A DNA stretch of 64,000 bases from Syncephalis plumigaleata (GCA_025201365.1 JAIXMF010000024.1:124001-188000), one strand, 5' to 3'; positions 48,542 to 64,000 are shown, counted from the first letter of the stretch. Program-made: numbers and translations. The notes: generated from the sequence alone by a model not told the origin.

Positions 48542-49800
48542 TTACGCGCTGGCTTGCGTCTTCTTACGACGTATCGTCCATCGACGTGTGGAAGGTTTGC
48601 GCGCCGGTGCTGCTACAGGAGGGGCCGGTTTCTCGGGAAGCGGTTGCAATTGCTCCGCACTCTCCTTACTTCCCGTGGAAGATGTCGATAGTCGCTTCCA
48701 TGCCGTAGCTATCCTACTCGAACCATGCTAATGATACACGTGTATGTTAGTATATTACCGATACAATGCATTACCATCATAATTGGTCATTCTCCTACCT
48801 CGGCTGTTGGTGGACTAGATGCGGCTACGGCTGCTCCTGATGGTGACGCTGTAGCAGACCCATTAACGCTAGAGGATGTTGTTATGGCCGCGGAGGCAAC
48901 CGGTCGTGAACCCTCCTCTCCTTCTGGGATGGAATGATTTGGTGGCCTAGTCGATGGTTGTCGATGCACACCAGGTAGTGCGCGTATGGTGGCAACTGAT
49001 GGGCGGCGGCCACTTGGCGACAATGGTGTAGGACTGGGTGGTGGCACGTACGAGAGTACACGTTTATTTTGTAGACGTTCAATCTCTTCCGCGAAATTGA
49101 TACGGAAGACTGGCATAATGATACAATTAGTGTTTTATAGATTTCCACTTTTGCTTTCTCGCTACTTTTCCCTCGTTACTTACAGTGTAATAGGTTCTCG
49201 TGTAATGGTACCATTTCTTGCGGTACTATACGACCATGAACATCCAGACAACGACTAATAATTTCTGCCTAATAAATGGATAAATACGCAAGTTAGAGAT
49301 GATTCATCATTATTACTAATACGCTGTTGACAATGTAGAGTGGCACTTGCCTGTTCAATGACAGCGTCGTCTAATTCACGGATATGGGCTGATTTATCCG
49401 GATTAGCACGAAGATATTTCTCATTCTTGAGGAATGCCTGTTTGTACAGTTTGACACCGCCGTTCACTGGTGCATTTACCGCTCCATTCAATGACATACT
49501 AAATGGATTACAGCTAACACGGCCTGTACCAACGAATACGAGGTATCGTTTCTCCAGTGCTAGTAACTCTCGATTCTTGGCTCGCATAGCCACAACGGCA
49601 TTCTCAATGGGTGAGAGTTCGGTGAGTGCCACGCTTACGACCTCGGCACGTCGAAGCATCGAGGGGAATGGATGCTCCGTGACGAGCACCGTCTTTTCCG
49701 TCCACAATTCGAGGAATTCATTGCTACTTTGTGTCTCACCCGCTGCCACTTGTGGTTCCACCGATGGTATGTTCACATCTAGTACGTAGTTATCAGCCAA
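48542..49800 (-). pseudogene. Truncated DOCK-family GEF: DHR-2 lobe C and tail only
   Basis: Four exons: to 49351, 49268-49184, 49109-48799 and 48727-48542. The first exon reads ELWTEKTVLVTEHPFPSM, then ELSPIENAVVAMRAKN and VNGGVKLYKQAFL, followed by an exon with VHGRIVPQEMVPLHENL, then RINFAEEIERLQNKR. These are the successive blocks of the last third of the DOCK DHR-2 domain, which exchanges nucleotide on Rac or Cdc42. A Pro/Ser-rich tail follows. The open frame stops at 49804 with no ATG before the DOCK blocks (first in-frame Met is inside them), and only 500 bp remain before the next gene, so more than 1000 expected upstream residues are missing. Intron 1 has a GC donor (CAG/GCAAGT). It may be a real relic or an assembly misjoin. 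Confidence 0.65.
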
Positions 49801-50305
49801 TTGTTATTAGTTGGTTGTTATACTATTATCATATCATCCCCCCTTTTCCATTGATTCATTCTATCAATATGTTACCTTTCTCTACTCAATATAAAAGAAT
49901 GTATTATTGTTCGCTACAACAAGTTTTACGATCAAATAGCAAGTGCAATATTCCATTAATCGTAAACAAAATGCCAACAATGATATACCAACCCATAAGG
50001 ATGTTGAACAAAATGAGAAACAATATTCGCTATATAACAACAGATGATCACGATAATCATGATGATGATGATGATGATGCTGACTCGTCTAAACACAAGT
50101 TTTATTATGAAGTTTATCGTATCGATGATCTCGGTAATGAATATCGTGTCGGTAATTTGTGGTCGAAGAGCACAGATGCTGAACGCGCATGTCATCAATG
50201 GTCACTTGTTGGACATAAACAAGGCTATTTCATACGTCGATCATTCCTAATCAGTAGTAGTAATAGTAGTTATACCAGAAAAATAAACCATTCATTTATT
50301 TCTTA

Positions 50306-55683
<5,378 letters not shown>

Positions 55684-57376
55684 TTATAGAGCATTATCGT
55701 CTACCATATCCCAGAGACCACAATCGATACAACCTTCCTCTGGCTCGCATACGGGAACATCGTCCCATTTCTTGATAACCTCTTCGATGACATCTGTAAT
55801 GCGATGTGTACGAATATCCGATTTCCATCCCCATTTGGCGGTTACATCATAGACGCAAGAACGTCCTGAGTGACATTTACTATAGGACATACATACGCAT
55901 ATTAATAAACAAAGTAAAAGATTAGCATCATGCTACATCTCATAGAATGTATTCCAAATGATTACTTACGACTCCATTGCATAGCCCGCGTAATAACACG
56001 ATGATCCAGCGCCCTATATTCATATGGTTAGTCTACATCAATCTATCATAAACTAGTATCGTTTGTTTATCGTAAGGGTAGCTGCTTACCGTACAAACAC
56101 CCATGAAAATAGGATCGGCCGTGTGTCCGAAATGCCAGATCGGTAGTTTCCTATAATCAATGGCGGGTGGCATTGGTAGATGTAGTCGACGAGCTGGTAG
56201 CTGATCACCGGGTGCTTCAAACGTTACAGTTGGCACGCGGAACACTTGACCGAGTAGTGCAGCGACAGATCCACCCAATGAATGACCCACCATCCACATC
56301 TGTGCTTCTGGATAAGTAGCACTTAATTCGTCAAATAAACTCTAATTATAATAAGCGCTCCGTTAGCATATTATTCTATCATTATTCAATAACTAGCTTA
56401 TATAACTACTACGTACCAGTGCCACACCATAGTAGATATTATCAGGTGACACGCTCTCTTCTATACAGGTTAAATTACATTTGTTGCCCGACATGTAACA
56501 TCCACATACGGGTGTCCAGGAATAGTCCACTCGAGCACAACAGCAGGATAATAACAGATTGTCCTAGTTATTATTATTATTATTGTTGTTATTATTATTG
56601 TTAACCAGTATGTAATTCTACTTACATTTTGTTTATCACGTTCAGTCGATGGTCCACCACTACCAAAAATACCAATACTAGTGCCTTTTATCGATATAAC
56701 AACGATACTCTCCGTGCTATCGACAAATACGTAGCCACGTAATCCGTCATCTTTAGGACCCCATCCAAATTCGTTCGTCTATCGATTGGTAGATTAAGCA
56801 AGTAAGTAAGCTGAACATAATAACTAAAACTATTAATACAATATTGCTTACCGCATTCCAATCGCCTCCTACATCATGCCATTCGGGCTTGCCCAACTCG
56901 ATATAGGCATTATACGTCATTTCGGCCAATGATACAATGGTGTCGCGGTCAGTCACATCCGGCACTACAATCAGTTCTTCCTCCGGTATACGTGTAAGCC
57001 CATTGCTGTGAAATCCGCCGTCCCATTGAACAGTGGAGACAGTACGTTTGACCGTGTGACCATTGGCGAACTTTGACAATGTCGACACATCTATCGGTGA
57101 TGACAACGTTGGCTTTCTATCCTTGCCACTATTGCCATTGACGCTGTAAAGGTTACGACGATCAAGTAAGTGCGAATTTGACGGCATTGGTGCGTGGAAG
57201 GTATGTCGTATATGGAATGTAGTGTCTGGGCTATTATGTGCTTTAAGCACTCCCGGTTTTACTATTGGTTTGCTCAACGTGACCTGTCGAGCTGCACCAA
57301 CGAGATTACAGTCACCAGCTAGTAGAACGCAACTAGCGGCGCATAATAAAAAGCTATACAAAGTTGAAGGAAGCAT
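55684..57376 (-). CDS. ATG15: Autophagic-body phospholipase Atg15
   Basis: Six exons (57376-56852, 56778-56626, 56563-56417, 56341-56090, 56013-55970, 55879-55684) sum to exactly 439 codons with no frame slip. The N terminus is a signal anchor (LYSFLLCAASCVLLAG). Conserved Atg15 blocks follow: DGLRGYVFVDSTESIVVISI then KGTS, DNLL-SCCCARVDYSWTPVC, the lipase elbow GHSLGGSVAALLG, FEAPGDQLPARRLHLP, the HFGHTADPIFMGVCTG block (Asp in HTADP), AGYAMESKCHSG and a last His block (DIRTHRITDVIEEVI). Cysteine spacing near the end (VCEPEEGCIDC) also fits. Atg15 is delivered to the vacuole through the multivesicular-body route and breaks down autophagic-body membranes. The start at 57376 is the first ATG of the frame. 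Confidence 0.93.
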
Positions 57377-57509
57377 AGTTGAATACAAACAAAGAGAGAG
57401 AGAGAAAGCAAGGACAAGTAAGCGAATGTAATAAAGGAAAGAAAGTGTAAGATAATGTGGAAAAACATTGACAAAACATATTTTTAATGATTAATTTATA
57501 ATAATAATA

Positions 57510-58532
57510 CTAGTGAAAAAAGAAATCTTGTAGTGCTTCAGCTGCTGTCACCCTCTGAGCTGGATCTACATGCAACATTCGACTTAATAGTGCGCGTAGC
57601 GTATCCGATTCGATACGGCTAACGTCAGCCTGATTCGACGCTGTATCCACTGGTACTAACTCGCCAGTGATTGAAAAGTAGAAACTAGCGGCAATCGTCC
57701 ATATCTCAGCGGACTGCGGCTGTACACGATAGAGAACACCCTGATTACGCGTTTCCGGTGGGGCAAATTTTGCCGTACCAGGATATCGAATGACAACATG
57801 CGAGTCTTCACCCGCTACTGCCTCTCGCGTCCAACCGAAATCGATTAGCTTTGCGTGAACCGGTGTATTCTCATCTATCATCATACCACTACTACTAGTA
57901 CTATTTCTTGTACTGGTACTAGTGGTAGTGGTAGTAGTGTCGCCGTTATCATCTTCATTTGTTGCGTTTGCTGGTACAACAATAATATTACCGGGTTTCA
58001 AGCTACCATGTACGTAGCCCGCTTGATGAAGTAGATTCACCCCACCTAGTACTTCGTAAAGTAGCTGACGTGTACGCTCCAACATTAAATCGTGACGATT
58101 TTGCGCACGTAACTCACCCAGGTAAACGTCGATATCTTTTGCTCCAGGAAAGTACTCCATACGAAGTCCCGGTCCCGCTGTCGTCATTATGTTTGGGTAT
58201 ACTTTGGGGAATACCTCGCCACCTGGTTGCGTTGACAGCGTTTTTACGATGCCGTGCATCTGATAGGACTCGAGTGGATTGAGTGGCACTTTAACCGCGG
58301 TAATTTCTCCTTCCTCGCATACTGTCACCACTGTGCCGCAATTGCCAGTGCCTATCTTCTCTTGTACACGCGGTACATCCATGGAGGGCGGGATACTATC
58401 CTCGCTAGATTGTCTACGTGATCGTAATGAGTTTCGTATGGCTTCCGTAGTTTCCGCATAGGTTTTTACCGGTAATATTTTGAAGAACTGCTGAGTCAGC
58501 GATACTCTATGTTTCTTCTTGTCGTCACTCAT
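57510..58532 (-). CDS. Protein pseudokinase (catalytic Asp lost)
   Basis: A single exon of 340 residues. The kinase fold is clear: glycine loop KIGTGNCGTVV, the beta-3 lysine in ITAVKVPL, a DFG motif (LIDFGW), an APE-like APPE and a final DPAQRVTAAEAL helix. The catalytic loop is HGSLKPGN instead of HRDLKPEN, so both the Arg and the catalytic Asp are replaced. A Thr/Ser-rich insert (about residues 195-220) lies between catalytic loop and DFG. ATP or metal binding may persist, but phosphotransfer is not expected; a scaffold or allosteric role is likely. The basic N-terminal 55 residues contain an RSRRQSSED phosphosite-like motif. I cannot assign a named family. Confidence 0.8.
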   Translation of the reverse strand: MSDDKKKHRVSLTQQFFKILPVKTYAETTEAIRNSLRSRRQSSEDSIPPSMDVPRVQEKIGTGNCGTVVTVCEEGEITAVKVPLNPLESYQMHGIVKTLSTQPGGEVFPKVYPNIMTTAGPGLRMEYFPGAKDIDVYLGELRAQNRHDLMLERTRQLLYEVLGGVNLLHQAGYVHGSLKPGNIIVVPANATNEDDNGDTTTTTTSTSTRNSTSSSGMMIDENTPVHAKLIDFGWTREAVAGEDSHVVIRYPGTAKFAPPETRNQGVLYRVQPQSAEIWTIAASFYFSITGELVPVDTASNQADVSRIESDTLRALLSRMLHVDPAQRVTAAEALQDFFFH

Positions 58533-59407
58533 TGTTACTGCTGTGCTATTATATATGTATGTATATAAATATATCGATAATATAGAAGTGTGTTACTAAC
58601 AATAATGGCAATGGTAATGAATTTAATACAGTGTTTTTCCATCCAATTAGCGCATTTATCCTTTAACATTTGCAGTGTATTAATAAATAGATTCACACAA
58701 TTGTTATCACTATTATCGCATTGCTATTACTATTAAGTAATTGTCATGATCCTAGCAGTTGAGGGAGATGTTAATGATGGCGATATCATATATTACAATT
58801 AATGATACTAAATAATAGACACGTTGATAGAACTTACATATCTTGGATGCAAAGTGATATCAATCACGGATAAGTTGTTTTCCGCTGTTTGATCCTCGTT
58901 GTTGCACTAATCCTCCTTTTCTTTGAGCCTTTGAGGTTGTGCCACTTTGATGCATTGATCCTCCTTTTCTTGAGCACCTGAAGGTAACACCATTGATGAA
59001 ATGTATCTAGAGGTATACGTAATCCTCCTTTTCTTGAGCACCTGAAGGTAACACCACTGACTAAATGTATCTATGGGCATACGTAATCCTTTCTGAAATG
59101 CGCTCCTTATTGCTCATTATTACCCCCAACCATTCCTGCATCATGAGATTGGTGTCTATGCTGGTATCGCAGCCATGTCCCTTCAACATTCACCATAGTT
59201 TCAATATAGAATATTGTTACATTATCCACTATAAATATGGGTCCTATTTTGTACGAACTGAATAAACTTATCTTCACCTTCCAGTTCAATCGTCCCTATT
59301 ACACTCTACTCACTCTACCTTATTGTATATCGCCTACACATTGTGCTTGAGCAATCGAGCAACCATAGCTCCCACACTATCAATGAGAAAGTGTCCTACT
59401 ACTTGTC
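58533..59407. other. Intergenic spacer with minisatellite
   Basis: An 875-bp AT-rich spacer between two divergently transcribed genes, carrying the 64-bp tandem repeat described separately. No RNA gene is recognised. Confidence 0.5.
58958..59085. repeat. 64-bp tandem repeat, two full units plus partial copies
   Basis: Units 58958-58021+1000 (58958-59021) and 59022-59085 both start ATCCTCCTTTTCTTGAGCAC and differ at only about seven positions. A diverged partial copy precedes them (58909-58957) and the start of another follows (59086-59090). It lies in the 5' region of the small gene at 59408. Confidence 0.85.
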
Positions 59408-60011
59408 ATGATCCCTTACGGTAAGTATACCTCATTACACTTTGATATTTATTACAGTATACTAATTCATTATTCTACTAGATGCACACATCAAACAATA
59501 TAAAGAGGACATGCAAGTTAAAGGACTCGAGTATCGTTTGTGGAATCGGGGTTATGGTTGCTCGTCTGGATTTCATTCAAATCACCAAATGCCTTCGTAG
59601 TGGAACCGATGTTCCAACACAACTTCATCCAAGGGTCGTTGCTTCCAATCATTCAAGACAAGGAGGACAAGGACATCGAGGAACCAAACAACAACTTACA
59701 AATTACCGGGGTTGTATCGTCAACCACCCCAGTTCTTCTCCAGAGGGGGCTGGGAAACAGAATGCAGGGGCTCAAAAGGCCGGTAAGTGTTAACATCATC
59801 ATTATTTATTCGTAATAACAGAAGGCTAACTGCGCAAATTGGATGGAAAAAGCCTGTAATACGCTAATGAAATAAAGATGAAATCATTTGAACCAGCTTT
59901 TTATTACAGGACTTTTCAGCTGCTGCCAAGAACAAATCACCAATAACAACAACAACAACGGCAACAACAGCAACGGCAACAACAGCAACAGAAACCACCG
60001 CCAAGAAGTAA
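59408..60011 (+). CDS. Small protein of unknown function
   Basis: Three exons predicted: 59408-59420 (MIPY plus one base), 59482-59782 and 59910-60011, with good GTAAGT donors and phases that match exactly. Exon 2 begins DAHIKQYKEDMQVKGLEYR; a one-base loss in the TT near 59536-59537 separates this from VESGLWLLVWISFKSPNAFV and MFQHNFIQGSLLPIIQDKED. Exon 3 ends in a Thr/Ala-rich tail and Lys-Lys-stop. Total is about 138 residues after correction. I do not recognise it. The clean splice phases, rather than homology, are the support for a real gene. Confidence 0.45.
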
Positions 60012-60280
60012 TATAATTGAAATCAAAGGTTCTCAACGTGGTATTGAGACATTGAACCTCCATAAATATCAGTTGTAGACCAGTTTGTCAGTAGGTATCA
60101 CGTGCTCCTCCATTGAAAAGAACGAATGAACGGTGAAACACGCTGATTAATGTCGTACGGCTTACATGTACGTTGTCATGTTTATCATTACGATGACGAT
60201 TATATCATTTCTATGTCTATTTTATTTACTTAATGATTGACGAAATAATACGAAATAAAAGCATTGTAATTACATCAGAT

Positions 60281-62401
60281 TTATACTACATCTTGCTGCA
60301 AACATTCACTTGGAACATTGAAATCCTCCATATCCACTGCGAACACGCCTTCCACGTATGGCTTCGCGTTAACACCGAGGCCACGATTAGCGAAAGCACG
60401 CCAAATACGGCAATGATATTTTCCTTTCGTTTTACTCTTCTCCGCTTGTAGTATGGCATCACGAGCTGTGATAAACGTTGGGATCTCGGGTGTTAGACTC
60501 ATACCGTAAATTAACAGTTTAAGCATCAGCGTATTGCATGCATAGCTAGATGGCACATCCTTCTTCTCGCTAAATTTGAGCACGCGTGCAAGAGCCCAGT
60601 ACACCTCGTAAAGTATGGTGGCCCAAACAGTACCCATATTGTGCTCTTCATCAAATTCGGGCAGCTGGATAAAACCGTAGGTAAGCGGATTAAGTAGCGT
60701 GTTCGAACTGTATGACAATACTCGTATTTCCATAGGTAGAAGATACGTGGTAAATGGCACGTTATCCATTGCACTACTTTGCTTGGTCATCAGCGCCCAA
60801 ATGGAGATAAAATCGCTCCATCCCTCGGCAAGTCCCATGGCTTCCATGGTAGGAAATATATTTGAGTTGTAGGGCGATCCTATTATTCGACGAGAGAGAC
60901 CGTGAGCAACTTCATGAATGAGAATCTCGTTAGACCACGTTAGATCCAAGAGTGTATTGCCCACTCTGTAATGACCTATAATCATTTCACCGCTTTGACC
61001 GTCTGGTGCCGCACAAAACGCGGCGTTATTCACGAGTAACGGACTTTGAGCGTAGATTCTTATCGGATCTTGACTCGCGCCACCCTTTCTAAAATTAACC
61101 TGTTGAAAATTGCCGTTGTTCTCTTTGAATCCGTAGTTCTTAAATGTATCATGCATTGAGTTGACAACGTAGAAGGCGTTGACCACACCATTCTTCGTTC
61201 TGCCTTGCACGGTGTTGTACGGGAAAACAAAACGGCCATCCGTGGCCTCTATCTTAGCGTCGCCTAGCCAGCTCTCTACGACTGCATTGTTCCCTGAAAG
61301 ATCGGTGCTTTTCCGTCCATTTACCGTGTGCCAATCGATTTTGTTGGTCAAGTCGTTTTGCGGATTTACAATATTACTCGGTCGAGTTGTTCTAATGTTT
61401 CTTTGTCCAACCGGGATAGCGCTATACGTAAGAAATTTACTGGTCCAGTTATCGAGTGCCAGCACACGAGGATTACTGATGGACACATGGGCGCAGATGT
61501 AATCGATGGCAAGCCTGACGGTGAACTCCCATGCCAGATCAAGTCGATTGTTCCTACTGTGGACGTAGACACGTTTAACCTTGATCGGTTGAACGGAGAA
61601 TGGTACCTTCGAGATAGTGTATTTAACATCATTTTCATCGTTACTAGTTTGCGGCGAAACGTCAATAGCATCGATATTACTTAATCTAGTGCCGATGTGA
61701 AGAGCCAATTGCTGTAGGGCTCGCTTCACACTCCTCAGCATTCCTTGATCACCAGGTGACCAGGCAGGTAGTTTCACCGGTTTTGGTCCTATGTGAAATG
61801 AATTGCTATAAGCGATAATTTGCTTGTCCTCGTCAACGTGAATGTTCATCGTGGCGGCTTCCACCTTGACACCGTGCACCATTTGCCGTAAAAATACATG
61901 AGTTGATTTGGGATCATCATTGTCGTAGGAATGCTCTATTGAAAAATCGTCGGTAGTAAGCGCATGCTCCGTTTGTGCAAACTCTAACGCCGCTGTTCTG
62001 GCATCATTAGTATTTACGTATTTCCGCGCAATGTTAACTAAATCCGGATTGTTAACTGCCGTCATGTAGACACGCTTTGGATTCGAGTACACCGTACGAA
62101 TGGTCGTCCCTTTCGATTGTTCCAGTTTTAATTGTTGTGCCTTCTTTATTATTCTCAATTTCTGTGTATCCTTTGCTGATTTTGTTTGATGTACACCTTG
62201 CACCCTTTTTACTTGACGTACATCCTCACTAGTGTCGAGTTTTCTTTTTCTACCAATGTTCGCTGTTAATGATGCTGATTCTTCAAACGGTTGTAGGCGG
62301 TTTATCATGCCTGATTGTTGTGGATTTATAATGAACTCTGCCATTACCAATGTAATGACATTAATCGATAATAATATTGCAGTGACTTTAAGTAGCTTCA
62401 T
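60281..62401 (-). CDS. Fungalysin-type extracellular metalloprotease (M36)
   Basis: A single intact exon of 706 residues. A signal peptide (LLKVTAILLSINVITLVMA) is followed by a long propeptide (FTP-like and inhibitory region to about residue 320, including HVFLRQMVHGVKV). The catalytic domain contains FYVVNSMHDTFKNYGF, the zinc motif HEVAHG (HExxH) in ILIHEVAHGLSRRIIG, and the third-ligand motif GLAEGWSDF, followed by NMGTVWATILYEVYW. The family are secreted elastinolytic or keratinolytic proteases activated by propeptide removal; they are expanded in zoopathogenic and mycoparasitic fungi. The usual HEYTHG is HEVAHG here, which keeps the zinc ligands and the catalytic Glu. No frame slip occurs in 2.1 kb. 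Confidence 0.93.
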   Translation of the reverse strand: MKLLKVTAILLSINVITLVMAEFIINPQQSGMINRLQPFEESASLTANIGRKRKLDTSEDVRQVKRVQGVHQTKSAKDTQKLRIIKKAQQLKLEQSKGTTIRTVYSNPKRVYMTAVNNPDLVNIARKYVNTNDARTAALEFAQTEHALTTDDFSIEHSYDNDDPKSTHVFLRQMVHGVKVEAATMNIHVDEDKQIIAYSNSFHIGPKPVKLPAWSPGDQGMLRSVKRALQQLALHIGTRLSNIDAIDVSPQTSNDENDVKYTISKVPFSVQPIKVKRVYVHSRNNRLDLAWEFTVRLAIDYICAHVSISNPRVLALDNWTSKFLTYSAIPVGQRNIRTTRPSNIVNPQNDLTNKIDWHTVNGRKSTDLSGNNAVVESWLGDAKIEATDGRFVFPYNTVQGRTKNGVVNAFYVVNSMHDTFKNYGFKENNGNFQQVNFRKGGASQDPIRIYAQSPLLVNNAAFCAAPDGQSGEMIIGHYRVGNTLLDLTWSNEILIHEVAHGLSRRIIGSPYNSNIFPTMEAMGLAEGWSDFISIWALMTKQSSAMDNVPFTTYLLPMEIRVLSYSSNTLLNPLTYGFIQLPEFDEEHNMGTVWATILYEVYWALARVLKFSEKKDVPSSYACNTLMLKLLIYGMSLTPEIPTFITARDAILQAEKSKTKGKYHCRIWRAFANRGLGVNAKPYVEGVFAVDMEDFNVPSECLQQDVV

Positions 62402-62957
62402 TTTTAGTTGGATTAATTTCTATAAATCAAGTTGTTTACGAGTAATTATACTAATTTCTATGCGTTGGCTATTGATATCACATCAATTCAGACTTGAGGA
62501 GGTGAGCAAAGCGTTACAAGGACATCAAGTAAGTGGGCTTTGTATAAGAAGAAGAGGAAGAAAAAGAAAAGTAGCATATGTTTGCGGAAAATTAACTGCA
62601 TTATAACCTATAAATTGATCATTACCATTTTGAACGGAACATGATGTTCTGTATTTCCATTATTAGCAACGCAATATTGTCCGTAGCTGATTTAGAATTT
62701 ACCATTCAATCTCCTATCAAGATACAATCTTAAATAGTAACTATTACATTGCGCAATATAATACCGACATTATTGGAAGTGAATGAGATTAATGGAAATG
62801 ATATTTTAATAAATCATTGTAATCCTAGTTATAGCATCGATTATTAACAGGATTATACCAATTCAACAACAGTAATAATAGTAGTAATGATCTTTATTGC
62901 AATTGAAACTAAGGATAAATAAACATTATAATTGAATTCATTGATCGAATGAATAAT
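62402..62957. other. Intergenic spacer, 556 bp
   Basis: AT-rich spacer upstream of the M36 gene. No conserved frame or RNA gene is seen. Confidence 0.4.
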
Positions 62958-64000
62958 CTAATAGTCATTATCATTTACGTAGCGTATTGTAGTTCTAGTT
63001 CGACTATGACTGCGACTACGACTACGGCTATGACTGTGACTACGACTTGATCGACCACGATGCCTTCCTCTACGCCTATTCATGGCCATAGTAGCTGGAT
63101 TCTGATCATGCCGCGATGAATGACGATGTCGATAGTCGTCTTCATGTTCCTCATGATCATCATCATCATCATCGTCGTCGTCCGAATACGATTCATGATT
63201 GATTTCCGTTTCATGCCATACTTCCTGTACGCGTAGTTTCTGTCCACTAGGTCCCTCCAAATGCATTGGATGTGGATGTAGCATTGGATAGGACGAGGGA
63301 TGTGCAATGGTAGAAGACGAGTGACCATTGGAATTACGTGTAAATATGGTATAGATAATGTTTAACAAGGCCAAAACGCCAAAGGCAGTTAGAACAAATA
63401 TCAACTAAGATTAAATGATAAACATTAGCCTATGTCGTTTAGGATACAGCTAACGAATGCGCAACAACTTACAATAGTACGCAATGAAAGCGGTTGCATA
63501 AAAGCCTCGATAATCTCTGCCGCTGCCTCAGCAACTAATCTCGATCTATGAATATGCATAATAATTAATAACTATAATCATATACGCGTATTGCCGTTGA
63601 ATGTACATAGAATCAACGTGTAATTACCTTCCAAAATCACTTGAATCCTGTTCCATGCATGTATCTCCTTCATTGGTTAACGATATAGAATACAGTAGAT
63701 GCGAATAAGTAAGTAGACAATAAAGGATATTTCTTCCAACCAGGACAAAAATCCGCTAGTAATGGTCGTCCATTAGGATCATCGCAAATGTTATTCTCAT
63801 AATTGGCTCGACACATTCGAATAGACTCTTCAATCGCTATCATATTTTTACAAGTTATTAATCAATTATCACAGCCGCTATTATGCCGATTCTTACCTGC
63901 CATACGTTCGTTTGCTTTCAATTGTACATCCGTACGTACTGTTTCTACGGCAACATAAAACATACGAACGGCAAATAGAGCAAGTCCAATACGAATAATC
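62958..64000 (-). CDS. Brl1/Brr6 nuclear-envelope protein, 5' end outside window
   Basis: Exons run from the right edge to 62958; the last begins at 63404 after a GTAAGT...TTAG intron. The first visible exon is a membrane segment (IIRIGLALFAVRMFYVAVE). The conserved luminal domain follows with its cysteines: MCRANYENNICDDPNGRPLL, DFCPG and CMEQDSSDFGRSRLVAEAAAEI. A second membrane segment is IFVLTAFGVLALLNIIYTIF. The tail has an acidic run and then an Arg/Ser-rich end (RGRSSRSHSHSRSRSRSH). Brl1 and Brr6 act at the inner nuclear membrane during nuclear pore assembly and in membrane-lipid balance. Their luminal disulfide domain is characteristic of fungi with closed mitosis. Confidence 0.87.

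Noticed and set aside
62232-62606. Plus-strand frame over the M36 start
   Set aside because: It is mostly antisense to the signal peptide and propeptide of the protease and has no coding features of its own.

Overview
The window is nuclear DNA of a fungus, most likely an early-diverging one (zoopagomycotan or mucoromycotan grade). The evidence is gene content: a fused pentafunctional AROM polypeptide, the autophagy lipase Atg15, a secreted fungalysin (M36) protease, a Brl1/Brr6 nuclear-envelope protein and a rhodanese-PTP phosphatase are fungal signatures. A DOCK-type GEF domain, a WW-MyTH4-RhoGAP protein, a cap-1 methyltransferase and a prenylcysteine oxidase are families usually lost in yeasts. 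Genes use the standard code and carry many short GT-AG introns, plus several apparent GC-AG introns. Intergenic DNA is AT-rich and full of microsatellites. The species assignment is inference.

Layout. 1-2.5 kb: CBS-domain protein and a Ser/Arg-rich protein (both minus). 2.5-7.1 kb: long repeat-rich spacer. 7.1-11 kb: tyrosine phosphatase (plus). 11.4-15 kb: seven-TM protein and prenylcysteine oxidase (minus). 15.3-26.2 kb, plus strand: cap methyltransferase, zinc OB-fold (DDIAS-like) protein, oligopeptidase B-like S9 peptidase, GRIP golgin. 26.4-33.4 kb, minus strand: secreted PPP-fold phosphatase and a TBC Rab-GAP. 35.2-40.9 kb: a complete, very young Ty3/gypsy LTR retrotransposon with apparently identical 400-bp LTRs, a TATT target duplication and one intact 1652-residue Gag-Pol frame. 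43.2-46.6 kb: WW-MyTH4-RhoGAP. 47.1-50.5 kb: small secreted protein, a truncated DOCK DHR-2 fragment and a small SPOR-like protein. 50.3-58.5 kb, minus strand: AROM, Atg15 and a pseudokinase. 59.4-64 kb: an unrecognised small gene, fungalysin and Brl1/Brr6.

The genes do not form one pathway. Several touch membrane traffic and small GTPases (golgin, TBC GAP, RhoGAP, DOCK fragment, Atg15), but they are not arranged as a cluster.

The main technical observation is that many host genes are broken by single-base frame slips, mostly apparent losses of one base in short homopolymers, while the protein continues in the neighbouring frame with conserved motifs. The pattern is genome-wide rather than gene-specific and points to an under-polished long-read assembly rather than to pseudogenes. 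I did not find a convincing undescribed multi-gene system. The best leads are the SPOR-like small gene, the DOCK remnant, the catalytically dead kinase, the zinc OB-fold protein and the retroelement architecture.
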